Assembly (NCBI GenBank): GCA_937923345.1
Contig: CAKZVJ010000214.1
Location: 1-37,992, forward strand
Direction of reading: 5' to 3'
Source: an uncultured Saprospiraceae bacterium
GTDB taxonomy: Bacteria; Bacteroidota; Bacteroidia; Chitinophagales; Saprospiraceae
DNA length: 37,992 nucleotides
Made by a program: the position numbers and the translations under genes. Under the pieces are notes generated by a model. That model did not search any database. It was given only the letters and a program-made list of their open reading frames with translations, and had not been told where the DNA came from. Below are positions 17,457 through 26,586 of this stretch, piece by piece. Each line of letters opens with the position of its first letter. Position 1 is the stretch's first letter.

Positions 17457-17879
17457 ATGGACAGCAATCACCCACATAAAGACAAACCGATCCTATTCTT
17501 TGACGGCGTATGTAACCTCTGCGAGGGGTTTGTGCAGTGGGTCATCAAGCGAGACCCCAACGGCACTATATATTATGCCTCCCTTCAGTCCGACTTCGCC
17601 AAAGCCTTTACCGCATCCACAGATCTCAAAGTCGAAGACGTCAGCTCAGTAATTCTATATCATCAAGGTCGATTCTACACAGAATCAGACGCCCCACTTC
17701 AGCTGGCAGCACTATTGGGTTTTCCATGGAAACTAGTATATCCATTTGTCATCATTCCTCGTATCATAAGGGATAATATTTATCGATGGATAGCGAGCAA
17801 TCGGTATCGCTGGTATGGCAAGAAAGAACAATGCATGATACCCACGCCAGCCTTACAGCGCCGCTTCCTAGATAGCTAA
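17457..17879 (+). CDS. DCC family (DUF393) thiol-disulfide oxidoreductase-like protein
   Basis: The 140-residue product has the family signature FFDGVCNLCEGFVQWVIKRD near the N-terminus (the DxxCxxC of DUF393). This is followed by IYYASLQS and the SSVILYHQGRFYTESDA region, and the C-terminus has the family NRYRWYGKKEQCMIP. The CxxC suggests thioredoxin-like redox chemistry, but no reaction is established for the family. It sits 8 bp behind radA and is probably co-transcribed. The next gene, asnS, has its own promoter. Confidence 0.92.
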   Translation: MDSNHPHKDKPILFFDGVCNLCEGFVQWVIKRDPNGTIYYASLQSDFAKAFTASTDLKVEDVSSVILYHQGRFYTESDAPLQLAALLGFPWKLVYPFVIIPRIIRDNIYRWIASNRYRWYGKKEQCMIPTPALQRRFLDS

Positions 17880-17895
17880 AGCGCCCACTATGTTT

Positions 17896-17928
17896 TTTGG
17901 TATTAATGGTTTTATTCCATTAACTTTG
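17896..17928 (+). promoter_or_regulatory. Promoter of asnS
   Basis: TTTG (17896-17899) and TAACTTTG (17921-17928) match the Bacteroidota -33 and -7 elements with a 21-base gap. The predicted leader to the ATG at 17966 is about 33 bases. Confidence 0.7.
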
Positions 17929-17965
17929 CGCCTTCATTTTAGAACATAAATAACACACCATATAT

Positions 17966-19405
17966 ATGTCTACGCTACGCAGAACAGAAATCGCTAGTCT
18001 TCTCAAAGACGCTAACATCAACGAAGATGTCCTGGTCAAAGGATGGGTACGTGCCTTTCGTGCCAACAGATTTATTGCACTCAATGATGGATCCGCCTTT
18101 GATAATGTGCAGGTGGTGGTCGATTTCGAGAATTTTGACGAAGCGCTACTCAAGCAAATTAGTTTTCACTCTTGTATATCTGTAAAAGGAAAAATAGTGG
18201 AATCTCAAGGTTCTGGTCAGAGCATAGAGATTATAGCAGAGGAGATAGAAGTACTCGGAGGGGCTGATTCAGATGCCTATCCATTGCAGCCTAAAAAGCA
18301 GACGCTAGAATACCTGAGAGAGAAAGCGCAATTCAGAATGCGTACCAATACCTTCTCTGCGGTATTTCGTATCCGTCACGCCATTGCCTATGCGGTCAAC
18401 AAATTTTACCATGACCATGGCTTCTACTATATGCATACCCCCATCATCACGGGCTCGGATGCAGAGGGAGCAGGGGAGATGTTCCACGTGACGACCTTCA
18501 AGCCAGACACAGCACCGCGCGATGAGGACGGCGCAGTAGACTATAAGAAAGACTTCTTTGGCAAGGAGACCAACCTCACCGTGAGCGGTCAGCTGCAGGC
18601 GGAGATAGGCGCATTGTCTATGGGTAAGGTATACACCTTCGGCCCGACCTTCCGTGCAGAAAACTCTAACACCTCTCGTCACCTAGCAGAATTTTGGATG
18701 ATAGAACCTGAGGTGGCATTCAATGATATCAACGACAACATGGACTTAGCGGAGTCCTTTAGCAAATACCTGATCAACTATATCCTAGACAACTATCCAT
18801 CAGATCTCGCCTTCCTCGAAAAGCGAATCCTAGATATGGAAAAGCAGTTGCCTAAAGAAAAGCGTCGCGCTATGCCGCTCATCGAGACCCTAAGATTTGT
18901 GGTCGATAATGACTTTGAGCGCATCACTTATACCGACGCCGTCAACCTAGTGCGCTCTTCCAAGCCCTTCAAGAAAGGAAAGTTTGAGTACGACTTAGAC
19001 TGGGGCAAAGACTTACAGGCGGAGCACGAGCGTTGGTTGGTAGAGAAGAAATTCAAGAAGCCAGTCATCGTAGTTGACTACCCGAAGGACATCAAAGCAT
19101 TCTACATGCGCGCCAACGAAGACGGCAAGACAGTAGCAGCGATGGACGTTCTCTTCCCGGGCATCGGTGAAGTGATCGGTGGTTCACAGCGTGAAGAACG
19201 TCACGACTTACTCTTGGCGAGAATGAAGGAGATGGACGTCTCCGAAGAAGAGTTGAGCTGGTACCTCGACCTCCGCAAATTTGGAGGTTGCCCACACGCA
19301 GGTTTTGGTATGGGCTTCGAGCGCATGGTCCTGTTCATCACTGGCATGAGCAATATCCGCGACGTCATCCCATTCCCAAGGACTCCAGGCAACGCGGAGT
19401 TTTAA
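17966..19405 (+). CDS. asnS: Asparagine-tRNA ligase
   Basis: AsnS charges tRNA-Asn in the cytoplasm. The 479-residue class II synthetase has an N-terminal OB-fold anticodon-binding domain ([19 protein letters not shown], residues 23-50). The catalytic core carries the family signatures [18 protein letters not shown] and motif 2 [21 protein letters not shown] (class II Arg). The C-terminal motif 3 is [27 protein letters not shown]. The product after FRAENS is the asparaginyl rather than the aspartyl type. The promoter and start are clear. No tRNA gene adjoins it. Confidence 0.97.
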   Translation: MSTLRRTEIASLLKDANINEDVLVKGWVRAFRANRFIALNDGSAFDNVQVVVDFENFDEALLKQISFHSCISVKGKIVESQGSGQSIEIIAEEIEVLGGADSDAYPLQPKKQTLEYLREKAQFRMRTNTFSAVFRIRHAIAYAVNKFYHDHGFYYMHTPIITGSDAEGAGEMFHVTTFKPDTAPRDEDGAVDYKKDFFGKETNLTVSGQLQAEIGALSMGKVYTFGPTFRAENSNTSRHLAEFWMIEPEVAFNDINDNMDLAESFSKYLINYILDNYPSDLAFLEKRILDMEKQLPKEKRRAMPLIETLRFVVDNDFERITYTDAVNLVRSSKPFKKGKFEYDLDWGKDLQAEHERWLVEKKFKKPVIVVDYPKDIKAFYMRANEDGKTVAAMDVLFPGIGEVIGGSQREERHDLLLARMKEMDVSEEELSWYLDLRKFGGCPHAGFGMGFERMVLFITGMSNIRDVIPFPRTPGNAEF

Positions 19406-19425
19406 TTCATCTATATTATTAATTT

Positions 19426-19562
19426 GGGGCCTACCCATCTATACACCAAAGCGAAAAAGCATTGGTGTATAGATGGGTCGCTACGTTACGCAGCTCCCTC
19501 TTCGGTCGGTCCTGTCGGACTGTCGCCTACCGGCTCCACTGCTGCACATCGCTAGTCCGTGA
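19426..19562 (+). repeat. Structured intergenic repeat, copy C
   Basis: It begins GGGGCCT and continues into a perfect 16-bp stem, 19433-19448 with 19463-19478, closed by a small inner GC stem. It then shares TACGCAGCTCC with copy A (TACGCGGCTCC) and has a GTCC-TGTC-GGAC hairpin (19509-19520) followed by TGTCGCC. This parallels the TGC-loop hairpin plus GTCGCG of copies A and D. It lacks the middle stem module. It starts 20 bp after asnS but has no T-run, so I do not call it a terminator. Confidence 0.55.
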
Positions 19563-19637
19563 AAATAATTGTACAAGTAAGATAAGCTTGGTTAATCTAA
19601 GCACATGAAATGAACAATTACTGAATCCAATTATTAT

Positions 19638-19645
19638 TACATTTG
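19638..19645 (+). promoter_or_regulatory. -7 promoter element abutting the hydroxylase start
   Basis: TACATTTG is an exact TAnnTTTG match that ends 4 bases before the ATG at 19650. Used as a promoter, it would give a leaderless or almost leaderless transcript. No clear -33 box was seen. Confidence 0.45.
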
Positions 19646-19649
19646 CGTA

Positions 19650-20417
19650 ATGTCCACTCAAATCATCATAGAAAACAGTATCCTCTTCCTACTTCTGTGG
19701 GCTATAATCTTCTTCAGGTACTTACTTATAGCAGGCGCTTTTCATATGTATTTCTATGGGATAAAAAAAGAAATAAACAAAGCTCGAAGAATATCTACCA
19801 AACTTAGAAAAACTCATCAAACCAAAAAGGAGATAATTGCTTCCTTTCTTAGCTCAGGCCTTTTTGCTATCGGTGGTGTGTTCCTCCTCCAAATATGGAG
19901 AATGGATTATTCTCTAGTCTATAGTGATATTAGCGATTATGGAATAGTATACTTATTCTTCAGTGCCTTACTTTTTTTATTTCTTCATGACACCTATTAC
20001 TACTGGCTGCATAGATGGATGCATCGGCCCAGCATATATAAGCATATACACCGACAGCACCATGACAGCATTGCTACTTCTGTGTGGACCTCGTTTTCCT
20101 TTGACGTGCCAGAAAGTGTGCTACAAGCGATATTTCTTCCCATCATGATTTTTATTTTACCTATGCACTATTCTGTGGTGCTCTTCCTGTTGATGTTTAT
20201 GACATTCAGTGCGACCATCAATCATCTAGACATAGAAATATATCCCAAAAATTTCAATAAACATCCAATCGGAAAATGGTTCATTGGCGCTACTCATCAT
20301 AGTCTACATCATTCTGAATTTATCACCAACTACGGACTGTACTTTACCTTCTGGGATCATTGGATGAAAACAGAAAGTAAGGTCTATGATCAGCGCTTTG
20401 AAGAGGTGAGTAGATAG
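19650..20417 (+). CDS. Fatty acid hydroxylase/sterol desaturase superfamily membrane protein
   Basis: The 255-residue membrane protein has about four hydrophobic segments (around residues 8-32, 62-80, 95-115 and 160-190). It carries the complete di-iron histidine set of the superfamily: HDTYYYWLHRWMHR (HxxxxxxxH plus HR), HRQHHDS and HHSLHHSEF. It would use O2 to hydroxylate or desaturate a lipid. The actual substrate (fatty acid, sphingolipid or carotenoid) cannot be told from sequence. The next gene begins about 140 bp downstream on the same strand; a functional link is not shown. Confidence 0.9.
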   Translation: MSTQIIIENSILFLLLWAIIFFRYLLIAGAFHMYFYGIKKEINKARRISTKLRKTHQTKKEIIASFLSSGLFAIGGVFLLQIWRMDYSLVYSDISDYGIVYLFFSALLFLFLHDTYYYWLHRWMHRPSIYKHIHRQHHDSIATSVWTSFSFDVPESVLQAIFLPIMIFILPMHYSVVLFLLMFMTFSATINHLDIEIYPKNFNKHPIGKWFIGATHHSLHHSEFITNYGLYFTFWDHWMKTESKVYDQRFEEVSR

Positions 20418-20556
20418 TGATAAAGGTATCCAGACTGTCTCAAGCCTAAAGCCAGTAAGGACGGGTTGCACGCTTCTCTTAGTACTACTCTTATTGGATA
20501 ATCATTCTCATCAAATATATCTCCCCCACATCCCCAAAAATCTGTATCTTCCCATT

Positions 20557-21996
20557 GTGAAGAAATACGACATCATAGTAATCGGTGCCGGCTCTGCAGG
20601 ATTAGGCAACGCGGGAATGGCCAACGCGCTCGGTCTAAAAACGCTCATGATAGAAGAGCATGAAAACAATTTTGGTGGAGACTGCACCAACTTTGGTTGT
20701 GTGCCCAGTAAAGCACTAATCCATGTGGCCAAACTATTCCATGGTGCACGCAAAGCTCAAGACTATGGCCTGCAGATATTAGGAAAAGCAGACATGAAAA
20801 AAGTGCTGGCCTATATTCATAAACATCAGGCACACATCAAGGCAGAAGAAGATGCGGAACATCATCGCCAGGCAGGGATAGATGTAGAAATAGGGAGAGC
20901 AAGATTTACAGACAAGAAAACCATAGAAGTCAACGGAAAACAATTTACAGCTAGAAAAATATTGCTATGCACGGGATCGTCGCCACGCTATCTCAATATA
21001 CCCGGAATCGAAAAGGTGACTACCTATACCAACGAAACCCTTTTCTTCGACTGCCAAGAACTGCCAGCGCAATTGTTAGTCATAGGTGGAGGCGCTATCG
21101 GTTGCGAGATGGCCCAAGCTTTTCAACGCCTAGGCAGTCAAGTAACTATAGTGGATAGGGGAGAACGACTTCTTGGTAAAGAGCGCCCAGAAATATCAGC
21201 CATTCTAGGAGATGTATTCAAAGAAGAAGGCATCAAAGTAATCCATGAAGCTACCGTGAAGTCATTTGAAAATGGAGAGGCCATCATAGAAACAAAAGAC
21301 GGAACTACGCAACGAGTCGGATTAGATGTCGTCTTAATGGCCGTAGGTAGAGTAGTTAATGTCAAAGACATGGGCTTAGAAAAGGCAGGGATAGCACTCA
21401 CAGATCGAGGCAGAATAAAAGTAAATGACTACTTCCAGTCCACCAATAAAAAAGTATATGTGCTGGGAGATGGTGCGGGTAAGTATATGCTTTCCCACGG
21501 AGCAGAGAAGATGGTCAAACTTCTATGGAGAAATATGCTAAATCCCCTTTTCAAAAAGAAAGATAAAACGCATGATTTATCCTGGGTCACTTTTACAGAT
21601 CCAGAAGTAGCCACCTTTGGCTACAGTGAGGAGCAGATGAATAAAAAGCGAATTCTATACTATCGACAGGATCAGACCTTCTCAGAGGATGATCGCGCTA
21701 TCGTAGACGAATATCCATATGGTAGAATGTCTGTATGGACCAATCGATTTGGAGCCCTCGAAGACCGCACCATCAAAGCAGCCACTATGATAGCCCCTAA
21801 AGCGGGAGACCTGATTCAAGAATTGCAATTAGCTGCCGAAGCCGGCGTTCCTATCGGTAAGATGGCCAATCGAGTGTACCCTTACCCTGTGGCCTCTAGA
21901 ATAAATCAAAAAACGATTTTGGGCATAACCGATAAAGCATTCGGTAAGAACAAGAGACGGTTTGCCAAGTTTATGTTTAAGTTATGGAATTGGTAA
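20557..21996 (+). CDS. MerA/dihydrolipoamide dehydrogenase-like FAD disulfide oxidoreductase
   Basis: The product is a pyridine nucleotide-disulfide oxidoreductase with FAD site IIVIGAGSAGLGNA, redox-active pair C43-x4-C48 (GGDCTNFGCVPSKAL), NAD(P) site VIGGGAIGCEMAQAF and second FAD motif VYVLGDGA. The GTG at 20557 gives the usual short lead to KYDIIVIGAG and 479 residues. The open frame extends to a TTG at 20494, but those residues do not look like the family. In the C-terminal dimerisation domain, the place of the usual HPT--E acid-base motif reads VYPYPVASR (about 440-448), so the His and Glu seem to be replaced. Mercury-specific N- and C-terminal cysteines are absent. The substrate is unknown. 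Confidence 0.88.
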   Translation: MKKYDIIVIGAGSAGLGNAGMANALGLKTLMIEEHENNFGGDCTNFGCVPSKALIHVAKLFHGARKAQDYGLQILGKADMKKVLAYIHKHQAHIKAEEDAEHHRQAGIDVEIGRARFTDKKTIEVNGKQFTARKILLCTGSSPRYLNIPGIEKVTTYTNETLFFDCQELPAQLLVIGGGAIGCEMAQAFQRLGSQVTIVDRGERLLGKERPEISAILGDVFKEEGIKVIHEATVKSFENGEAIIETKDGTTQRVGLDVVLMAVGRVVNVKDMGLEKAGIALTDRGRIKVNDYFQSTNKKVYVLGDGAGKYMLSHGAEKMVKLLWRNMLNPLFKKKDKTHDLSWVTFTDPEVATFGYSEEQMNKKRILYYRQDQTFSEDDRAIVDEYPYGRMSVWTNRFGALEDRTIKAATMIAPKAGDLIQELQLAAEAGVPIGKMANRVYPYPVASRINQKTILGITDKAFGKNKRRFAKFMFKLWNW

Positions 21997-22084
21997 GGGC
22001 TAAATTGTAATTGAAATCTCAAGTTTATAGAATTCGATCTTCTTATAGTTTGGCCAAATATTTCATCTGTTCTCGCAAAGGACT

Positions 22085-24094
22085 CTACCGTAATATAACA
22101 AATTTCCCCAACTGCCTAGCTGGCCCTTTTACATATTCTAGACTTAATATATAAGTCCCTTCAGCGATTTCGTTGATTTCAATTTGGCTTGTGTTTTTAC
22201 CTGACAATACCAATGTGCCATCCATGCTGAATATTTTATAGATAAAATCAGCTGCACCTACATCATTGATATTAAGTAAAGAGGATGCTGGATTTGGATA
22301 TATATTTAGGCTGTTTATTATTTCTTCAGAAACACTAGTCCTGATACAATTCCCAAGTAATTCTTTGTTAAATGACAATTTAATGAATTTAGGATTGTTT
22401 ACTCCTATTGGACGGTTGCGAAGAATTCCTGTAGCTATAGAATCATTCACGACTGTTAATTCGTTTATTGCTACCCCTGTGCAATGACTAGAAGATAAGG
22501 TTTCGAAATTATCAGAAGTATAATAGATAGTGTTATCTCTACTGGTAATCCAGCCACTATGCTGAGATGCAAAATCTAAGTCTAATATTGGAATGGGTAG
22601 TTCTTCTGATACCCATGTTTCGCCAGCATCAAAAGTCATTTCAACTTGATTGGTGTTGCGGATATATCTATATGCATTTTGGGCATCAAAAAATATATAA
22701 TTGTAAAATCTAGAATTTAATAGTGTCAATTCCCAGCTATCTCCCTGATCGCTAGATTTGTAGAGTATATCTGAACTGGTACCTTTTCTATATAAATTTG
22801 ATTCATCTACGAAGTATATATCACCACCACTAAATGTGAAAGTCTCTGGTAATTCTACCCAGTTGTTTCCAAAATCAATTGATCGATAAATTTTATTGTC
22901 AAGGTGAATCCAGGCCAATCCATTGTCTCCTAGTTCTAAATCACGAGGGTCAGATTTGGAAGTAAATGCTGGCTGCCAAGTCAAACCTGCGTCTTGAGTG
23001 GTGAGTATACTTGTCAGATTTATGTTTGGATTGAAAGAAATGTCGAGAATGATAATACCACGCATTTCATCATAAAATTTTATCTCCTCGATATCCGTAA
23101 ATGAATTCGCAGGAACGGGCAGTGGCATGAATGTCCATGTCTGACCAGCATCATTTGTTCTTAGTATGTCGTCTTGATAATATAAAATCTCTTCACTGTC
23201 AGAAATAGTTACAAATCTTGGCTGGTAAGTATTTATAAATAAACTGTAATTCTCTTCCCAAGCATTATTGCTGCATAAGTTTGTAGAAACTGTATGAGGT
23301 ATAGAAAATGGATAACAATCTTCTTCTATTTGTAAAGTGACTTGATAACAACCAAAATCTTGATATTCATGCACTGGGTTCACTTCATTTGAAGAATTTC
23401 CGTCTCCAAAATCCCAGATAAAGTTATACTCATTTTTACATGGCGTTTGATTGTCTATAAAAATTGTATTGTCTTCTGCCTGCAATTCGAAAAAAGGAAT
23501 AGGTTGAAAACAGGTGATTTCCTCACAGCTAAACAAGGAATTTTCATTTTCCCAGAGCAACTGATCTCCTATTCGCGCACAATTAAAGAAATTTATAGCA
23601 TTCCCCGCAGGGATAAATCCTCTAGTAATATCTCCTATTCCATAAACCCAACTAGTTTTTGTATTTTCGCCTTTCGAAAAGTCATATCTTTTTCTTGAGC
23701 TACCGTCCAGCAAAGTAACATTATAAATAGTGTCCAAGATGAAATCTTCGTAAAATCCCTCAGGAATCTTTTCCCCTATTTCAAGAGAAAAGTCGTACAA
23801 GAAGTTTTTATTACAATTGGATAGGCTATATACTTTCTCTCCTTCAATATGAATAGCCACGAATTCGTTAATTGCATCATTATCAAATCCAACGAAACTC
23901 GGATAATACTTTAGCACAGCCAAGTCACAAATCGTATCCACTCCACAAAATTGAAAAGAATTGGGATTATTCACTCCTACATCATCAATAAAGTACGCAC
24001 CCAATTTCAATCCTTCTTGAGAGAATAGATCATAAAGACTCTGCCCAAAAGATGGTGTTGAAATAAATAATAAAATATAAAGTAGGTTTTTCAT
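22085..24094 (-). CDS. T9SS-exported PKD-domain protein, tandem copy 1
   Basis: The start at 24094 gives a signal peptide (MKNLLYILLFISTPSFGQS) and 669 residues. The frame extends to 24145, but the added residues spoil the signal. Next comes an N-terminal domain of about 200 residues shared with the neighbour, then a PKD domain (NFIWDFGDGNSS-EVNPVHEYQDFGCYQVTL, about 225-270). Repeated BNR/Ycf48-type propeller motifs follow (TNDAGQTWTF, TTQDAGLTWQP, SSDQGDSWEL, TFDAGETWVS). The end is a type A T9SS sorting domain (NSLNIYPNPASSLLNI ... GTYILSL ... KFVILR). It is probably exported and attached to the surface. Function is unknown. Confidence 0.88.
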   Translation of the reverse strand: MKNLLYILLFISTPSFGQSLYDLFSQEGLKLGAYFIDDVGVNNPNSFQFCGVDTICDLAVLKYYPSFVGFDNDAINEFVAIHIEGEKVYSLSNCNKNFLYDFSLEIGEKIPEGFYEDFILDTIYNVTLLDGSSRKRYDFSKGENTKTSWVYGIGDITRGFIPAGNAINFFNCARIGDQLLWENENSLFSCEEITCFQPIPFFELQAEDNTIFIDNQTPCKNEYNFIWDFGDGNSSNEVNPVHEYQDFGCYQVTLQIEEDCYPFSIPHTVSTNLCSNNAWEENYSLFINTYQPRFVTISDSEEILYYQDDILRTNDAGQTWTFMPLPVPANSFTDIEEIKFYDEMRGIIILDISFNPNINLTSILTTQDAGLTWQPAFTSKSDPRDLELGDNGLAWIHLDNKIYRSIDFGNNWVELPETFTFSGGDIYFVDESNLYRKGTSSDILYKSSDQGDSWELTLLNSRFYNYIFFDAQNAYRYIRNTNQVEMTFDAGETWVSEELPIPILDLDFASQHSGWITSRDNTIYYTSDNFETLSSSHCTGVAINELTVVNDSIATGILRNRPIGVNNPKFIKLSFNKELLGNCIRTSVSEEIINSLNIYPNPASSLLNINDVGAADFIYKIFSMDGTLVLSGKNTSQIEINEIAEGTYILSLEYVKGPARQLGKFVILR

Positions 24095-24150
24095 TGTACT
24101 AGTTTTTGGGCAAGGAAAATTTCCTTTAAAATTTATAGAATTCAATCTGC

Positions 24151-26172
24151 TTAAAGCTTGGTGAATTTTTTCACAGTGATTTTATTATCCTCTTGATCAG
24201 TAAATCTTAAAAAATATATGCCATTGGCTAAATTACTTACATCCAAAGTATTTTGATTTTGCAGTTCTATTCTCTTGATTCCATCTAAGCTGAATATTTC
24301 TATTTTGAAGTCAATAGAAGAATTGTTGTTGAGACGGATCTGATTATTTGTGGGATTTGGATAAAGCGAAATTTCAGGAGTGCTTGATTCTATTGTGCTA
24401 CTTATAATTTCTTCTTCACAATTCCCAGTTCCCAATTTACTTATGCTAAAATAGACCTTGGTGTAATCATAAACGGATGGATTTGAGGATATTATTCCAC
24501 CTAGCAATCCCGAGGCTAAGGTGTCATTTATTGGGGAAATATTTATAATCTCCATGTTTTGGCAATGAGATGCATCAAAAGTCTCAAATCCATCTGTTGT
24601 GTAATAATTTGCGCCAGCTGCACTCCTAAACCATCCATGTGCTTCGCTACTAAAAGCAGATGTCCGCACATCAAAAGGTAAATCGATTTTTTGAATGGTT
24701 TCAAATGCATCCTCAGTTTTGTATACAGTGGTGAAATTGGAATGTATATATGCCACTCGATTATCAATGAATTGGATATCAAATATGGGCAAGTCAAATG
24801 ATGTAAATTCCCAATTAAGTCCTAAATCGCTTGATCTACCTATAAGGCTGAAATTATTTCTTCTAAGCAAACTGAATAAATTATTTTCGTCAACATAAAA
24901 ATATTTAACAGAAGAAGGATTGATTCCTGAATCTGCTTTTTTCGATGTCCAAGTTTCCCCAAAGTTATATGAAATAAGAGTGGAATCAAGTGCTACGTTT
25001 GTCCATGCATGGCCTATGGGGCTGATGGTGATGGTAGCTGGGCTGCTGTAGCCTTTTGCGTCTAATGCAGGGACCCAAGTGTCCCCTCCATCATTTGTGT
25101 AAAAAATTATTGCAGCTTCTTCAAATACAATATTTGAATTTCTACATGTCATTATACCGCGTAGTGAATCATAAAATTTTATATCTCTTACATTCCGAAT
25201 TCCATTTTTGAACTCAAGTATTGGTATCTCTATCTCTTCTCTAGTATCCCAATTATCATAGGTCTTTAAAATTTTATTGGCACCAAATGCAATTTCAATA
25301 TCTTGGCTAAGATGAATAATTTTCACAAATGGAATGTCAAAACTTGGGCCGCCAGTCCATGCGTTGTTAGAGCAATAATCGACCAACTCATTTCTGGTGA
25401 TTGTGTCGCTACTACAATCATTGTATACAGCTAATTCTACTTCGTAGCAGCCAAATTCCTCATAGGTATGAGTCGGATTTATTTCTGTAGAAGTGTTTTC
25501 ATCTCCAAAGTTCCACAGGTGGCTATATTCCGATGCACAAACAGTATTATTAATCAGGCTGATAGTAGATACCTTTTTCTGAATTTCGAAAGATGGTCGA
25601 GCATCGAAGCATAAAACTTCATCGCAACTAAATGGCTTGCTTTCTTCTTCCCATATAATAACATCATTAATAGAAGCACAGGTGAAATGTGTGCCTAGAA
25701 AAGCATTGCCAGGAAGAAAACCAGATGTGATACTGCCAATACCATAGATCCAACTAGTTCTTAGATTTCCGTAAGAATAAAAATCATATCTCATCCGAGA
25801 TGTTCCATCCAACAGTTCTACTTCATAAATTGAATCAAGACTTACAGTACTATTTCCGAATGGTAATGTATCCCCAATCTCTAAAGAGAAATTATAGAGC
25901 AATTGCATTGAACAATTTGAATGTATAAGATACACTTTCTCCTCCACAATATAAATAGAGATAGGAATCGCGTTGTTAGAGATAAATGTTAATATTGGCA
26001 GACCGCATAAAGTGTCTTTACCACAATATTGATAGGAGGCAATTCTAGTAATACCAACATCATCTCTAGACCAGCCACCTAACTTCAAACCATCCTGACT
26101 CATCATCTCATGCAGACTCTGACCAAAACAAGGGGTAGATAAAAACATCAACAGATAAATTAGATTCTTCAT
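24151..26172 (-). CDS. T9SS-exported PKD-domain protein, tandem copy 2
   Basis: This is a paralogue of the next gene, over its whole length and in the same domain order. From the start at 26172 it has a signal peptide (MKNLIYLLMFLSTPCFGQS), the shared N-terminal domain (DGLKLGGW-RDDVG near the start), and a PKD domain (HLWNFGDENTSTEINPTHTYEEFGCYEVEL). Propeller motifs follow (YTNDGGDTWVP, SSDLGLNWEF), and the C-terminus is a type A T9SS sorting domain (EISLYPNPTNNQIRL ... NGIYFLRF ... VKKFTKL). It has 673 residues. The two coding regions are 56 bp apart, with similar sequence both before their starts and after their stops, so they arose by tandem duplication and are likely co-transcribed. Confidence 0.88.
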   Translation of the reverse strand: MKNLIYLLMFLSTPCFGQSLHEMMSQDGLKLGGWSRDDVGITRIASYQYCGKDTLCGLPILTFISNNAIPISIYIVEEKVYLIHSNCSMQLLYNFSLEIGDTLPFGNSTVSLDSIYEVELLDGTSRMRYDFYSYGNLRTSWIYGIGSITSGFLPGNAFLGTHFTCASINDVIIWEEESKPFSCDEVLCFDARPSFEIQKKVSTISLINNTVCASEYSHLWNFGDENTSTEINPTHTYEEFGCYEVELAVYNDCSSDTITRNELVDYCSNNAWTGGPSFDIPFVKIIHLSQDIEIAFGANKILKTYDNWDTREEIEIPILEFKNGIRNVRDIKFYDSLRGIMTCRNSNIVFEEAAIIFYTNDGGDTWVPALDAKGYSSPATITISPIGHAWTNVALDSTLISYNFGETWTSKKADSGINPSSVKYFYVDENNLFSLLRRNNFSLIGRSSDLGLNWEFTSFDLPIFDIQFIDNRVAYIHSNFTTVYKTEDAFETIQKIDLPFDVRTSAFSSEAHGWFRSAAGANYYTTDGFETFDASHCQNMEIINISPINDTLASGLLGGIISSNPSVYDYTKVYFSISKLGTGNCEEEIISSTIESSTPEISLYPNPTNNQIRLNNNSSIDFKIEIFSLDGIKRIELQNQNTLDVSNLANGIYFLRFTDQEDNKITVKKFTKL

Positions 26173-26310
26173 TTTGCTAGTTTTTGAACGCAAATAGTTT
26201 TCTCCTTTATGTACGCCACAAACCAAAATACACATGTAAAATGACTTGTTCATAATTTCACTTCGTTCAATCGCGCCATATGCAAAGCAGCAGGCAATAT
26301 ATCACACCAG

Positions 26311-26497
26311 CGCGACGTGCCGCAGGCACCAAAGCGAGACGCACGGAGTGCGCAGGGCAAGTGGTAGAAGCGGCATGGGATATAGCGGGTTGGCAGAGAC
26401 AAGGCATGACTTGTCTCCGTCGTACAGGCATATATCCCATACAGCGGATGACACGGTCCCCAGTGCAGCGCAGCGAAACGACGGGATGACCCACACC
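26311..26497 (-). repeat. Structured intergenic repeat, copy D
   Basis: On the minus strand it reads GGGTCATCCC, then CATCCGCTGT, then a 10-bp perfect stem (26375-26384 with 26431-26440) enclosing an 8-bp perfect hairpin (26396-26403 with 26410-26417). GCCGCTTCTACC follows. The 3' extension has CGCAC-GTGCG with a TCC loop (26340-26352) and GTGCC-GGCAC with a TGC loop (26317-26329), then GTCGCG. The framing sequences match copy E and the 3' hairpins match copy A, while the stems differ and keep pairing. Several overlapping open frames across it are artefacts of GC-rich DNA. Confidence 0.7.
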
Positions 26498-26586
26498 CAC
26501 TCTCACTCTCCCGATCTCTCCACACTCAGCAAGATGCGTCTCCCACATATAGCGTAAAGCAAATTCATGAATTTGCTCTACCCTCT

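Noticed and set aside
18305-18682. Antisense 125-codon open frame inside asnS
   Set aside because: A shadow of a well-supported conserved gene.
19433-19478. 16-bp perfect stem after asnS as a terminator
   Set aside because: No T-run follows and the stem belongs to structured repeat copy C; it may still affect the mRNA end.
20494-20556. TTG start giving 21 extra residues on the disulfide reductase
   Set aside because: The extension does not look like the family, and GTG 20557 gives the normal lead into the FAD-binding motif.
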